Source of the DNA: Parafrankia irregularis
GTDB lineage: Bacteria; Actinomycetota; Actinomycetes; Frankiales; Frankiaceae
DNA length: 64,000 bases
Direction of reading: 5' to 3'
Assembly (NCBI RefSeq): GCF_001536285.1
Contig: NZ_FAOZ01000006.1
Location: 248,001-312,000, forward strand
The notes beneath the pieces were generated by a model, which searched no databases, had not been told where the DNA came from, and saw only the letters and a program-made list of their open reading frames with translations. Of the stretch, positions 1 to 7,522 are shown one piece after another. The stretch's first letter is position 1. Every line of letters starts with the position of its first letter. A program made the position numbers and the translations under genes.

Positions 1-1
1 C

Positions 2-337
2 GTGTTCGCCGTCTCGATCTACACCGGATATTTCGGCGCGGGCGCCGGCGTCGCCCTGCTGGCGATCATGGCTGTGATGATCCCGGAGCCACTGGCCCGC
101 GTGAACGCGGTGAAGAACGTCGTGTCGGGCTTCTCCAACGCGGTCGCCGCGGTCCTGTTCGCCGTCGTGGGATCGGTCGCCTGGACGGCTGCCGCCCCGC
201 TGGCCGCCGGGCTGCTCGCCGGCGGCGCCATCGGCCCCCGCATCGTCCGTGCGCTGCCCGCCGAGCTGCTGCGCTGGATCATCGCGGCCGCGGCGGTCGG
301 CCTGGCCGTCTCCCTGGCTCTCGACGCCTACCGCTGA
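2..337 (+). CDS. TauE/SafE family permease, 3' part (5' end outside window)
   Basis: Only the last 111 codons are present; the reading frame is open to the window edge, so the GTG at position 2 is probably not the real start. The segment is almost entirely hydrophobic. It carries the family pattern of a second half-repeat: GYFGAGAGVALLAI near the beginning, then NAVKNVVSGFSNAVAAVLF, then two more membrane helices ending in a short basic tail. TauE/SafE proteins are inner-membrane permeases linked to sulfite, sulfoacetate or other organic anion export; the substrate cannot be read from the sequence. A second member of the family lies at 20705-21529. The family assignment is good, the function only approximate. 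Confidence 0.8.
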   Translation: MFAVSIYTGYFGAGAGVALLAIMAVMIPEPLARVNAVKNVVSGFSNAVAAVLFAVVGSVAWTAAAPLAAGLLAGGAIGPRIVRALPAELLRWIIAAAAVGLAVSLALDAYR

Positions 338-800
338 GACCCGCGCCCAACGCAACTCAGCCCGGCCCGGCCCGGCCCGACCCGGCCTGACCCGGCCGCT
401 GTTCTCCTCGCCACCGGTCACGGATCCCACCGGCAGTTCACCTCAAGTGGGACAAAAGTGGCACGGCGTCGCCTGGCAACGCGCAAGAAAGAAGGATTTT
501 GGTCGTCGGGACGACCAGAATCCTTCACCCTTGCGACTCGCCAGACCGGGCTACCGGGCTACCGGGCGCTCGGAGGTCCGGCCGCGTTCGAGGAGCGCGA
601 CCCTCCCCACCCGCCGAATGGCGATCTTGATCGGCGCCGACCCGCGACTCACCGGCGACCAGGATCCTCGGGTCCTACTCGGTAGCGAGCCAGTCACAGC
701 GGCAGCCCGAAAACAGTGGCACACCCGGGAGGTTATCCCGCATACATCCGGGTATTTGCCGGCTCAGCGGATATTCCCCCTTTTACGGAAGGAGCGCCCG
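338..800. other. Intergenic region with palindromic repeat copy A
   Basis: No credible gene. It begins with a run of short CCCGG/CCCGA repeats (about 358-400), holds the long inverted repeat at 492-525, and ends with the ribosome binding site of the small membrane protein. Longer open frames across it have no recognisable product and lack coding character. Confidence 0.6.
492..525. repeat. Palindromic intergenic repeat, copy A
   Basis: Two 15-base arms, AAGGATTTTGGTCGT and ACGACCAGAATCCTT, differ at one paired position and flank a 4-base loop. Weaker pairing continues outward (GCGCAAG on the left, CCTTGCG and CGCCA on the right), giving a potential stem of more than 20 base pairs. The same core occurs at 56932-56985, 57125-57159, 59437-59482 and 59531-59578. 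It lies about 155 bases downstream of the TauE/SafE stop codon. Confidence 0.8.
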
Positions 801-1013
801 ATGGCAACCCGGGTGCGCACTCGGACCTACGGCAGCGTCAGCCTCGGATTTCTCCTTTACCTGGCCATCGGACTCATCGTCACCATCAGCCAGGACTACT
901 GGAACGTCACCGACTGGGACGGTGCCACGCTGCGCCACTTCTTCACCGCCGTGGTGGCGACACTGGCCTGGCCGCTGGCCATCTTCTATTCCATCGGCCT
1001 GACCCCGCGGTAG
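801..1013 (+). CDS. Small two-helix membrane protein, hypothetical
   Basis: A 70-residue protein beginning MATRVRTRTYGS. It has two hydrophobic segments, about residues 15-30 (LGFLLYLAIGLIVTIS) and 48-65 (FTAVVATLAWPLAIFYSIGL), joined by a short polar stretch rich in Trp and Asp, so it should sit in the membrane as a hairpin. The ATG is chosen because AAGGAG lies just upstream at the right distance; the same frame is open much further upstream but that part looks non-coding. I recognise no family beyond similarity in style to small actinobacterial membrane proteins, and no function can be given. Confidence 0.65.
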   Translation: MATRVRTRTYGSVSLGFLLYLAIGLIVTISQDYWNVTDWDGATLRHFFTAVVATLAWPLAIFYSIGLTPR

Positions 1014-1126
1014 ATGTCCACGTAGAGGTCGACATGCGCGACCCGGGCCGCTCGCCGGCACACCGCCGGCCGGCAGTGCGGCTGCGCGGCCGGTTGCGCG
1101 GCCGTCCAGCCGTGGTGCCGTCCCAT

Positions 1127-1167
1127 GGTGCCGTCTCCCGCCGCCGCGCACGGTGGGAGACGGCACC
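1127..1167. terminator. Bidirectional hairpin between convergent genes
   Basis: GGTGCCGTCTCCC (1127-1139) pairs perfectly with GGGAGACGGCACC (1155-1167) around a 15-base loop. It sits between the plus-strand gene ending at 1013 and the minus-strand gene ending at 1189, so it could terminate both. There is no U-tract, which is normal for high-GC actinobacteria. Confidence 0.7.
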
Positions 1168-1188
1168 GGCCAGCGCCGACGGCGGACC

Positions 1189-1968
1189 TCAGCCGCCCGA
1201 CGCCGAGAAGAACGTCGTCACCCGCAGCTCGGTCAACACCGTGGCCGCACAGCCCGCGCCGGTCACCGAACCAGGCCCGGCGGCCGCAGGACCAACCGCC
1301 AGCCCAGCCGCAGGACCGGCAACAGGCCCGGCCACCGACCCAGGCCCGGCCACCGACCCAGGCCCGGCAACACCGTCCGCGGCGAACGCACCGTCCAACG
1401 GGAGCAGCCCCGCAAAGCCGTCCACCGGCAGCGGACCTGTTCCGCCGGGAGGGACGAGGCGCAGCCCAGCCGGCCTGGCCGGTGCATCCGGGCAGCCCGG
1501 GAACAACCCGGCGGCGGTCATGGTGAGGCCGGCCTGCGCCCGTCCGCCGGCCGCCAGCGGCACCGACGGCCCGACCGGCCCCTGGGCATCGGCCGCCGGG
1601 CCGAGCCCGTCGCCGGCCTCGTCGACCTGGAAAACCAGCGGGTAGCCGCGCAGCTCACAGGCCCGCCGCCCGATGTTGACCACGCTCAGCGCCGCGTGCG
1701 TCTGACCCGCGCCATGCTGGATGTCCGTCACTTCGGCGCGAAGCTCACCCGAGTCGCAGGAAATGCCGCCGCCCGGCACGGCACCGGCCACGGCCACGGC
1801 CATTCCGGCGAAACCCGACGACGCGAAACCCACCACCGTGAGCGTGGCGGCGGCCATCCCGGTCGAAGTCAGGACGTGGAATCCCACCCCGCGCCTTTTC
1901 GGCGGCATTTCCGGCCGGCGCGAGGCGGACGATTCGAGGATGCGCGGAGAAAACGGAGAAAGACGCAT
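1189..1968 (-). CDS. Secreted DUF4232-like protein
   Basis: 259 residues. A basic N-terminus is followed by a hydrophobic segment (about residues 30-65, with VLTSTGMAAATLTVVGFASS) that reads as a signal peptide or anchor. A domain of the DUF4232 type follows, from about residue 70: ISCDSGELRAEVTDIQHGAG, LSVVNIGRRACELRGYP, then VPLAAGGRAQAGLTMT. Two pairs of cysteines could form disulfides, as usual in this exported family of unknown function. About 50 C-terminal residues are low-complexity Gly-Pro-Ala-Val, encoded by imperfect 18-base repeats (about 1310-1370). The ATG at 1968 has GGGAGG upstream; the open frame extends further but without a comparable ribosome binding site. Confidence 0.7.
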   Translation of the reverse strand: MRLSPFSPRILESSASRRPEMPPKRRGVGFHVLTSTGMAAATLTVVGFASSGFAGMAVAVAGAVPGGGISCDSGELRAEVTDIQHGAGQTHAALSVVNIGRRACELRGYPLVFQVDEAGDGLGPAADAQGPVGPSVPLAAGGRAQAGLTMTAAGLFPGCPDAPARPAGLRLVPPGGTGPLPVDGFAGLLPLDGAFAADGVAGPGSVAGPGSVAGPVAGPAAGLAVGPAAAGPGSVTGAGCAATVLTELRVTTFFSASGG

Positions 1969-2523
1969 GACGCCCTCCCGGATCCCCCGATCTGGGCCCG
2001 TTCCGAACTCCCGGTAAACGATGTTCCCGGGCACCGATCACCTTCCCCTTTCCCGGGGTCGCCACACCTGCGGTCCGGTCACCGACCGCGACAGTGACGA
2101 AGCGCACCATTGCGTGACCGAGCCCATCTGCATGGCCGAGCCCGTCCGGGGCCTGGCCCATCCGAGCGCGTCCCGTGGGGCGAGCCGGTCTGCGGGTGAG
2201 CTGTTCCACGCGAGCCGTCGGGCGGCGGTCGCGCTTTGGGCTGGTGCTCGGTGCGGATGGTGAGCAATCATGCGGCCGGGGCCCCGCCGGTACCCGCCGA
2301 ACCACACGGTGGCCCCCTGGACCGACGCACATCCCACAGGCCATCGTGAAACGGTCCGCACCTGGCAGGCGTTGAACCAGCTTGACGGGGGTAGGCACAC
2401 CGCTGGGCGACTGTCGGGCCCGACAGCGTCCCACCCGACGGAAGGGATCATGAACAGTACCGACGATGCCGGATGTAGTTCCGGCCGACCCACGCGTAGG
2501 GAAGCGCCCGCGGGGGTCGATCG
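1969..2523. other. Divergent intergenic region, 555 bases
   Basis: It separates the minus-strand DUF4232 gene from the plus-strand CNNM/CorC pair and should carry both promoters. I see no gene, no convincing -35/-10 pair and no strong inverted repeat. Open frames that cross it are continuations or mirror images of the neighbouring genes. Confidence 0.5.
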
Positions 2524-3819
2524 GTGACAGAGGCGCTCCTTCTGCTCCTGAGTATTGTGCTGGTGGTGGCCTGCGGCGTCTTCGTCGCCGCGGAGTTCGC
2601 GTTCGTCACCGTTGACCGACCTTCCGTCGAGCGTGCCGCCGACGCGGGCGACCGGTCCGCGGCCGGGGTGCTGACCGGGCTGCGGCAGCTGTCCACCCAG
2701 CTCTCCGGGGCACAGCTCGGTATCACCATCACGAACCTGGCCATCGGCTTTCTCGCCGAGCCGGCCATCGCGGATCTGCTCGAGGGCCCGCTCACCAGCC
2801 TCGGGGCTTCCCACGGTGTCGCGCGTGGCGTCTCCGTGGCTCTCGCCCTCGTCCTCGCGACCGCGTTCACCATGCTCTACGGGGAGCTCGTGCCCAAGAA
2901 CCTGGCGATCGCCAGGCCGCTGGGCACGGCGCGGGCCGTGCAGCGCCCGCAGCGGGTCTTCACCCGGGCTGTCCGTCCCCTGATCCATTCGCTGAACAGC
3001 ACCGCGAACGCGCTGCTGCGACGGGTCAACATCGAGCCCCAGGAGGAGCTCGCCTCGGCCCGATCGCCGCAGGAGCTGTTCTCCCTGCTCGGGCGCTCGG
3101 CCGAGCACGGCACCCTGCCTCGGGAGACCGCGACGCTCATGCAGCGCTCGCTGACCTTCGGTGACCGCGTGGCCGAGGACGTCATGACACCCCGCATGCG
3201 CATGCAGTCGATCGACGCGGACGCACCGGTCAGCGAGGTGATCAACGCGGTCCGGCGGACCGGCCACGCCCGGTTCCCGGTCATCGGGGACGGCAGTGAC
3301 GACGTCGTCGGGCTGATCCACGTCAAGCACGCGGTGAGCGTGCCCGAGGAGCTGCGCGCCACGACGACGGTGCGGGAGGCGATGGTCCCCGCCGTGACGG
3401 TGCCGTCCTCGATGCCGCTCGACCCGCTGCTGGAGACGCTGCGGTCGGGCGGTCTGCAGATGGCCATCGTCGTCGACGAGTTCGGCGGCACGGATGGTCT
3501 GGTGACCGCGGAGGACCTCATCGAGGAGATCGTCGGCGACGTCATCGACGAGCATGACCGGGTCAGCCCCCGGGCCCTGCGCCGCCGGGACGGCACCTGG
3601 CTGCTCTCCGGCCTGCTGCGGCCCGAGGAGGCCAGCGAGGTCACCCGCCTGCGGATCCCGGCCGACGAGTCGTACCAGACCCTGGGTGGCCTGATGTCAC
3701 GCACGCTGGGGCGGATCCCCCGCGCCGGCGACACGATCACGCTCGAGGGCATCCGGTACGAGGTGGAACGGATGGACGGTCGGCGGGTCGACCGGATCCG
3801 GCTCGGGGCCGGCCGATGA
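2524..3819 (+). CDS. CNNM/CorC-type membrane protein with CBS pair
   Basis: 431 residues, GTG start. The N-terminal DUF21 (CNNM) domain spans about residues 1-180 with three to four hydrophobic helices and the family pattern AAEFAFVTVDR, then QLGITITNLAIGFLAEPAI and GELVPKNLAIARP. Two CBS motifs follow (about 200-330; VMTPRMRMQSIDADAPVSE and MAIVVDEFGGTDGLVTAEDL), and a C-terminal CorC/HlyC domain (about 345-425) completes the standard architecture. The family is linked to Mg2+/Co2+ efflux and divalent-cation homeostasis; 'hemolysin' names are historical. The stop overlaps the start of the next gene by 4 bases (ATGA), so the two are co-translated. Confidence 0.88.
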   Translation: MTEALLLLLSIVLVVACGVFVAAEFAFVTVDRPSVERAADAGDRSAAGVLTGLRQLSTQLSGAQLGITITNLAIGFLAEPAIADLLEGPLTSLGASHGVARGVSVALALVLATAFTMLYGELVPKNLAIARPLGTARAVQRPQRVFTRAVRPLIHSLNSTANALLRRVNIEPQEELASARSPQELFSLLGRSAEHGTLPRETATLMQRSLTFGDRVAEDVMTPRMRMQSIDADAPVSEVINAVRRTGHARFPVIGDGSDDVVGLIHVKHAVSVPEELRATTTVREAMVPAVTVPSSMPLDPLLETLRSGGLQMAIVVDEFGGTDGLVTAEDLIEEIVGDVIDEHDRVSPRALRRRDGTWLLSGLLRPEEASEVTRLRIPADESYQTLGGLMSRTLGRIPRAGDTITLEGIRYEVERMDGRRVDRIRLGAGR

Positions 3820-4862
3820 ACGACATCATCGCGCTGGCGGTGACGGTTGTGCTTCTGGCCGGCAACGCCTTCTTCGTCGGCGCCGAGTTCGCGCTCATCT
3901 CCGCTCGGCGGGACACCATCGAGCCGCGGGCCGCGGCCGGCTCGCGCGCCGCCAAGGTGACGCTTCACGCCATGGAGCATGTGTCACTGATGCTCGCGGG
4001 CGCCCAGCTCGGTATCACGGTGTGCACGCTCGGCCTCGGCGCGCTGAGCGAGCCCGCCATCGCGCACCTGCTGGAGGCGCCGTTCGAGGCGGTCGGGCTG
4101 CCGACCTCGATGCGGCATCCGGTGGCGTTCGCGATCGCGCTCACCCTGGTGACCTACCTGCATGTGGTCATCGGCGAGATGGTTCCCAAGAACCTCGCGC
4201 TGGCCCTGCCGGACCGGGCGGTCCTGCTGCTCACCCCGCCCCTGGTCGCCGTCGTGCGGGCGGTGAAGCCGGTGATCTCGGCTCTCAACCTGGTCGCGAA
4301 CCTCACCCTGCGGGCGCTGCGGGTGGAGCCGAAGGACGAGGTCACCAACGTCTACACCCGCGACGAGGTGGCCGGGCTCATCGAGGAGTCGCACCGCGAG
4401 GGCCTGCTGGCCGAGGACGAGCACGACCTGCTCACCGGCGCGCTGTCCTTCGACGAGCGCACCGCCCGCAGTGTGCTGCTCCGGCCGGAGGCGCTGGTCA
4501 CCGTCGCACCCACGGTCACGCCGCGGGAGGTCGAGCAGCTCGCCGCCGACACGGGCTTCACCCGTTTCCCGGTCCGTGGCGAGGACGACGACCTCGTCGG
4601 CTACCTGCACCTCAAGGACGTCCTGGAGAACCGTGAGGACCGCAGGTCCGCGCCGGTCGCGCCGAAGTGGATCCGGCCGCTGGTGCGGGTCGGCGCGGAC
4701 GAGAGCCTGCGCACGGTCCTGGCGACCATGCAGCGCTCCGGGTCGCATCTGGCCCGGCTCTCCGACGAGACCGGCCGCATCCTCGGGCTGGTGGCGTTGG
4801 AGGACATCCTGGAGGAGCTCGTCGGCGAGATCCGCGACGAGGCGGCCCGTCAGCCCGCCTGA
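3816..4862 (+). CDS. Second CNNM/CorC-type membrane protein, no C-terminal CorC domain
   Basis: 348 residues, starting in an ATGA overlap with the gene before it. The DUF21 domain is clear (FFVGAEFALISARRDTIEPR, QLGITVCTLGLGALSEPAI, GEMVPKNLALALPDRAV). Two CBS repeats follow: one degenerate (SVLLRPEALVTVAPTVTPRE), then VRVGADESLRTVLATMQRSG and LVALEDILEELVGEI. The protein ends shortly after the second CBS motif, so it lacks the CorC_HlyC domain that its partner has. Such pairs of one full and one shorter paralogue are common in actinobacteria and may form a heteromeric cation transporter; the partnership is inferred from the operon. Confidence 0.87.
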   Translation: MNDIIALAVTVVLLAGNAFFVGAEFALISARRDTIEPRAAAGSRAAKVTLHAMEHVSLMLAGAQLGITVCTLGLGALSEPAIAHLLEAPFEAVGLPTSMRHPVAFAIALTLVTYLHVVIGEMVPKNLALALPDRAVLLLTPPLVAVVRAVKPVISALNLVANLTLRALRVEPKDEVTNVYTRDEVAGLIEESHREGLLAEDEHDLLTGALSFDERTARSVLLRPEALVTVAPTVTPREVEQLAADTGFTRFPVRGEDDDLVGYLHLKDVLENREDRRSAPVAPKWIRPLVRVGADESLRTVLATMQRSGSHLARLSDETGRILGLVALEDILEELVGEIRDEAARQPA

Positions 4863-4910
4863 GGCCGGCCGCGGGCGGCCTGCGGGTCGTCCGCGGCCGG
4901 CTGCGGCTGC

Positions 4911-4947
4911 GGTGTGTTCGGTGAGCCGGACGCTCTCCGAACACACC
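4911..4947. terminator. Bidirectional hairpin between convergent genes
   Basis: GGTGTGTTCGG (4911-4921) and CCGAACACACC (4937-4947) are perfect complements around a 15-base loop. It lies just after the second CNNM gene (stop at 4862) and before the minus-strand binding-protein gene (stop at 5010), and probably ends transcription from both sides. Confidence 0.7.
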
Positions 4948-5009
4948 CGCCGCCGGCCGACGCCGGGGTCAGCAGCCGTCAGCGGCGGCCGGTGCCGGGC
5001 CGGCGGCGG

Positions 5010-6305
5010 TCAGCGGAGGGTGTCCCCACACAGCGCCATCGGCATCTGGACCTGGAAGACGTCCGCCGCCTGCCCGACGCGCACGACGCTCACGCAGACG
5101 CGCGGGGCGTTCTTCACGGCGAGATCGACCGGACCGGGCAGCAGGCCGCCCGCGTCGTAGTCCTTCACCGCGCGCAGCGCCGCGATGTACCCGGCCCGGG
5201 TCGGGCACTGCCCGGCCTCCTGCAGGCCGCGCAGGAACAGGTCCGCGGTCAGCCAACCGACCAGGCCGGTGGTCTGCTCCGGCCGCTCGATCTGCGGCGC
5301 GTACTGGGCCATCGCGTCGAGGTAACGCTGATGCGCCGGGGTGTGCGCCTCGAACGGCAGGAAGTCGACGAGGTAGAAGCTGCCGGCCAGCCCGGTGCGG
5401 CGGCGGTCGAGGACCCCGGGGTCGTAGCCGACCGGCTGCATCGCCACCTTCACCGTCACGCCCGCGGCCCTGGCGGCGGCGACGACGTCCGCGAACGCCT
5501 GGACGGGCACGACGCCGGTGATCATGTCGGCACCGGCGGCCCGCACCCGCTCGGCCGCCGCGGCCAGGTCGAAGCCGGTGGACGTCCAGGTGATCGTGTC
5601 GACCACCTGGACCGCGTCGGCACGCAGGCTGCGCGCCAGCCGGTCCCCGATCTGCCCGGAGGCCGCGAGGGCGTCCGTACGCAGGATCACCGCCCTGGTC
5701 GCCCCGTGGGAGTGCGCGAACACGCCGAAGACCGAGTTGCCGAGGTCACCGCCGAGCATGTTGGAGTAGCCGAACACGTTCTCCCCGCCGGCCGTGAGGT
5801 CCTGGCCGATCGTGGGGACTCCGCGTTCGGCCAGGTAGTCGGCCGCCTCGCCGGCGATGCCACTGGTCCCGACGACGGCGAACGACTGGGAGCGCTCCAC
5901 GAGCGAACGCGCGGCGAGCAGCGCGCCCGCCGAGGTCGACTCGTCGTCGCGCCAGTCGTACCTGACCTGGCGGCCGTGGACGCCACCGGCGGCGTTCGCC
6001 TCGCCCAGCCTGGCGTCGACGCCGGCCCGGAACGCGCGGGAGAGCTGGGAGCTGGTTCCGGTGTCCGGGTAGAGCGCGCCGAACCGGACCTCGTCGGCGG
6101 TCACACCGGCCACCGGCGCACAGCTGGCCGCGGACACCTCGGGCGAGGTGTCGCCGGCTTCCCCGAAGCATCCGCCGATCAGGGTCGCCACCGCCGTCGC
6201 CAGTGCCAGGGCACCACCTGCGGCCCGCCACCGGCGGCCAGTCGCTGCGATCCTCAACAGTGTCCCCCGAGGCAAGAAAGGGATAGTTCGTACTTTTCCG
6301 ACCAT
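5010..6305 (-). CDS. Extracellular substrate-binding lipoprotein (type I periplasmic binding fold)
   Basis: 431 residues from the ATG at 6305. The N-terminus is basic, then a hydrophobic stretch ends in a lipobox (ATLIGGC), giving a lipoprotein signal peptide. The mature part has the branched-chain-amino-acid-binding (Peripla_BP_6) pattern: DEVRFGALYPDTGTSS, a Gly/Ala-rich helix with EANAAGGVHGRQVRYDWRDD, AVVGTSGIAGEAADYLAERG and the second-lobe motif [15 protein letters not shown]. No permease or ATPase genes adjoin it, so it may feed a distant ABC importer or act as an orphan sensor. The frame stays open upstream to 6494, but there it runs through the 15-base tandem repeat beyond the neighbour's stop, so the internal ATG is preferred. 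Confidence 0.8.
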   Translation of the reverse strand: MVGKVRTIPFLPRGTLLRIAATGRRWRAAGGALALATAVATLIGGCFGEAGDTSPEVSAASCAPVAGVTADEVRFGALYPDTGTSSQLSRAFRAGVDARLGEANAAGGVHGRQVRYDWRDDESTSAGALLAARSLVERSQSFAVVGTSGIAGEAADYLAERGVPTIGQDLTAGGENVFGYSNMLGGDLGNSVFGVFAHSHGATRAVILRTDALAASGQIGDRLARSLRADAVQVVDTITWTSTGFDLAAAAERVRAAGADMITGVVPVQAFADVVAAARAAGVTVKVAMQPVGYDPGVLDRRRTGLAGSFYLVDFLPFEAHTPAHQRYLDAMAQYAPQIERPEQTTGLVGWLTADLFLRGLQEAGQCPTRAGYIAALRAVKDYDAGGLLPGPVDLAVKNAPRVCVSVVRVGQAADVFQVQMPMALCGDTLR

Positions 6306-6370
6306 CAGGGCAAACTGGCTCGGCAACGTTACAACATCACGGACGCAGAGCCCAGCGATCGGCCGCCCCG

Positions 6371-6447
6371 CGGCCAGGCGTCCGGCGTTCAGCCGACCGG
6401 CAGTCAGACGTCCAGCGGTCAGCCGACCGGCGGTCAGCCGACCTGGC
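6371..6447. repeat. 15-base tandem repeat with in-frame stop codons at a gene end
   Basis: About five imperfect copies of a 15-base unit (CGGTCAGCCGACCGG type). On the minus strand each unit contains TGA in the frame of the methyltransferase gene: stop codons begin at complement positions 6434-6436, 6419-6421, 6404-6406 and 6389-6391, spaced exactly 15 bases. A fifth unit has TGG instead (6374-6376). The first is the actual stop codon of the gene. Confidence 0.85.
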
Positions 6448-7312
6448 CACGCCGCGGGCCGGCGGCCACGATCACCGCCATCGACGGGGCCCACCAGTAG
6501 CTGCAGTCCGCCGGCGGACGCAGGCCGTCCACCACCCGCACCGAGAACGTCTCGAAATGGCGCAGCAGCGCACGCTGGTGACGCCGGGAAAGCGAGTCGA
6601 TCTCGTTCGAGTAGTAGGTGAACGACCCTCCATCGGCCAGATGCTCGGCGGCGTGCGGGAAGAAGTGCTCGGCGAACGTCGCGTCCCGCACCACGTGGTC
6701 GTCGACCTCGCGCTCGTCCAGTGGATAGGTGTCGAACAGGATGCCGTCGAAACGCCCGAGATCCGGCAGCACGTCCTGCCAGCGGCCGGTCACTATCCGC
6801 ACGCCGGCCCGGCCACCGCCATCGCCCCCGCCCCCGCCCCCGTCACCGTCACCGTCGTCGGAGGCGGCCCACGCCCGCGCGGTCGCGGCGACGTCCGGGT
6901 TCGCCTCGATGATCGTGTGCGCCGACGGCCGCAGGCTCTGGACGAACCCGGCCGAGATTCCCAGGCCGAAGCCGACCTCGCAGACCGTCCCCCCGGTGCG
7001 GGTCACCGCCTCGGCCAGCGCCCGCATCAGGGGACGCTCCCAGGTCTGCATCACCTCCTGGCCGGAGACCAGCAGGGTGTCGCCGGTGACCACCGGCGTG
7101 TCCGCGTCGAGGGCCACCTCGATCCTCGGCCGGGTGGCGCCCGGCACCAGTCGCGGCGCGACCTCGTCGAGAGCCCGGACGTCGGCCACGAACTCGTCCA
7201 GTGCCCGCCCGAGCAGCCACTCACGAGGCTCGTCCGCCACCGGCGCCAACAGCGATTCAGACGTCGGGGTGAGACTGACCTCGAACTTCGCCGTGCGCCG
7301 CAGCAGCACCAT
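6434..7312 (-). CDS. Guanidinoacetate-N-methyltransferase-like SAM methyltransferase
   Basis: 292 residues; the ATG at 7312 follows GGGAGG. It is a class I SAM-dependent methyltransferase whose landmarks match the GAMT family rather than generic methyltransferases. These are VMQTWERPLMRALAEAV (about 88-104), motif I VCEVGFGLGISAGFVQ (110-125), the acidic strand end HTIIEANPD (132-140), and RFDGILFDTYPLDE (187-200), which resembles the ILYDTYPL signature of animal GAMT. A Gly/Asp-rich insert (about 152-170) breaks the core and is probably a disordered loop. GAMT methylates guanidinoacetate to creatine; close relatives act on arginine or other guanidines, so the exact substrate is open. No creatine or arginine genes lie nearby. 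Confidence 0.72.
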   Translation of the reverse strand: MVLLRRTAKFEVSLTPTSESLLAPVADEPREWLLGRALDEFVADVRALDEVAPRLVPGATRPRIEVALDADTPVVTGDTLLVSGQEVMQTWERPLMRALAEAVTRTGGTVCEVGFGLGISAGFVQSLRPSAHTIIEANPDVAATARAWAASDDGDGDGGGGGGDGGGRAGVRIVTGRWQDVLPDLGRFDGILFDTYPLDEREVDDHVVRDATFAEHFFPHAAEHLADGGSFTYYSNEIDSLSRRHQRALLRHFETFSVRVVDGLRPPADCSYWWAPSMAVIVAAGPRRGQVG

Positions 7313-7522
7313 GACCTCCCAGATCCGACACTGGATCGACCGGAAAACCGCCGGAACAGATGGGAAAGCCCGGCCGGGATGCACCGTATACGCGGCACAC
7401 CGCATACACGGCACACCACCGGTCCACACGGAGTCCGCATCCGATCAACATCCGGTCCGCACCCGGTCCGCGGGCAATGAACGTGGACGTCGGCTGCGCC
7501 GCAGACGGGTGTCGTAGGATCA

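Noticed and set aside
2-337. TauE/SafE gene starting at the GTG at position 2
   Set aside because: The protein would have only half of the family helices, and the frame is open to the edge, so it is a truncated gene, not a short one.
249-800. Upstream extension of the small membrane protein frame
   Set aside because: It crosses the TauE/SafE stop region and the palindromic repeat, is Arg/Pro-rich without conserved sequence, and the ATG at 801 has the ribosome binding site.
160-1166. Other antisense open frames around 783-1166
   Set aside because: They overlap the convergent terminator and the small membrane gene, with no domain or start signal.
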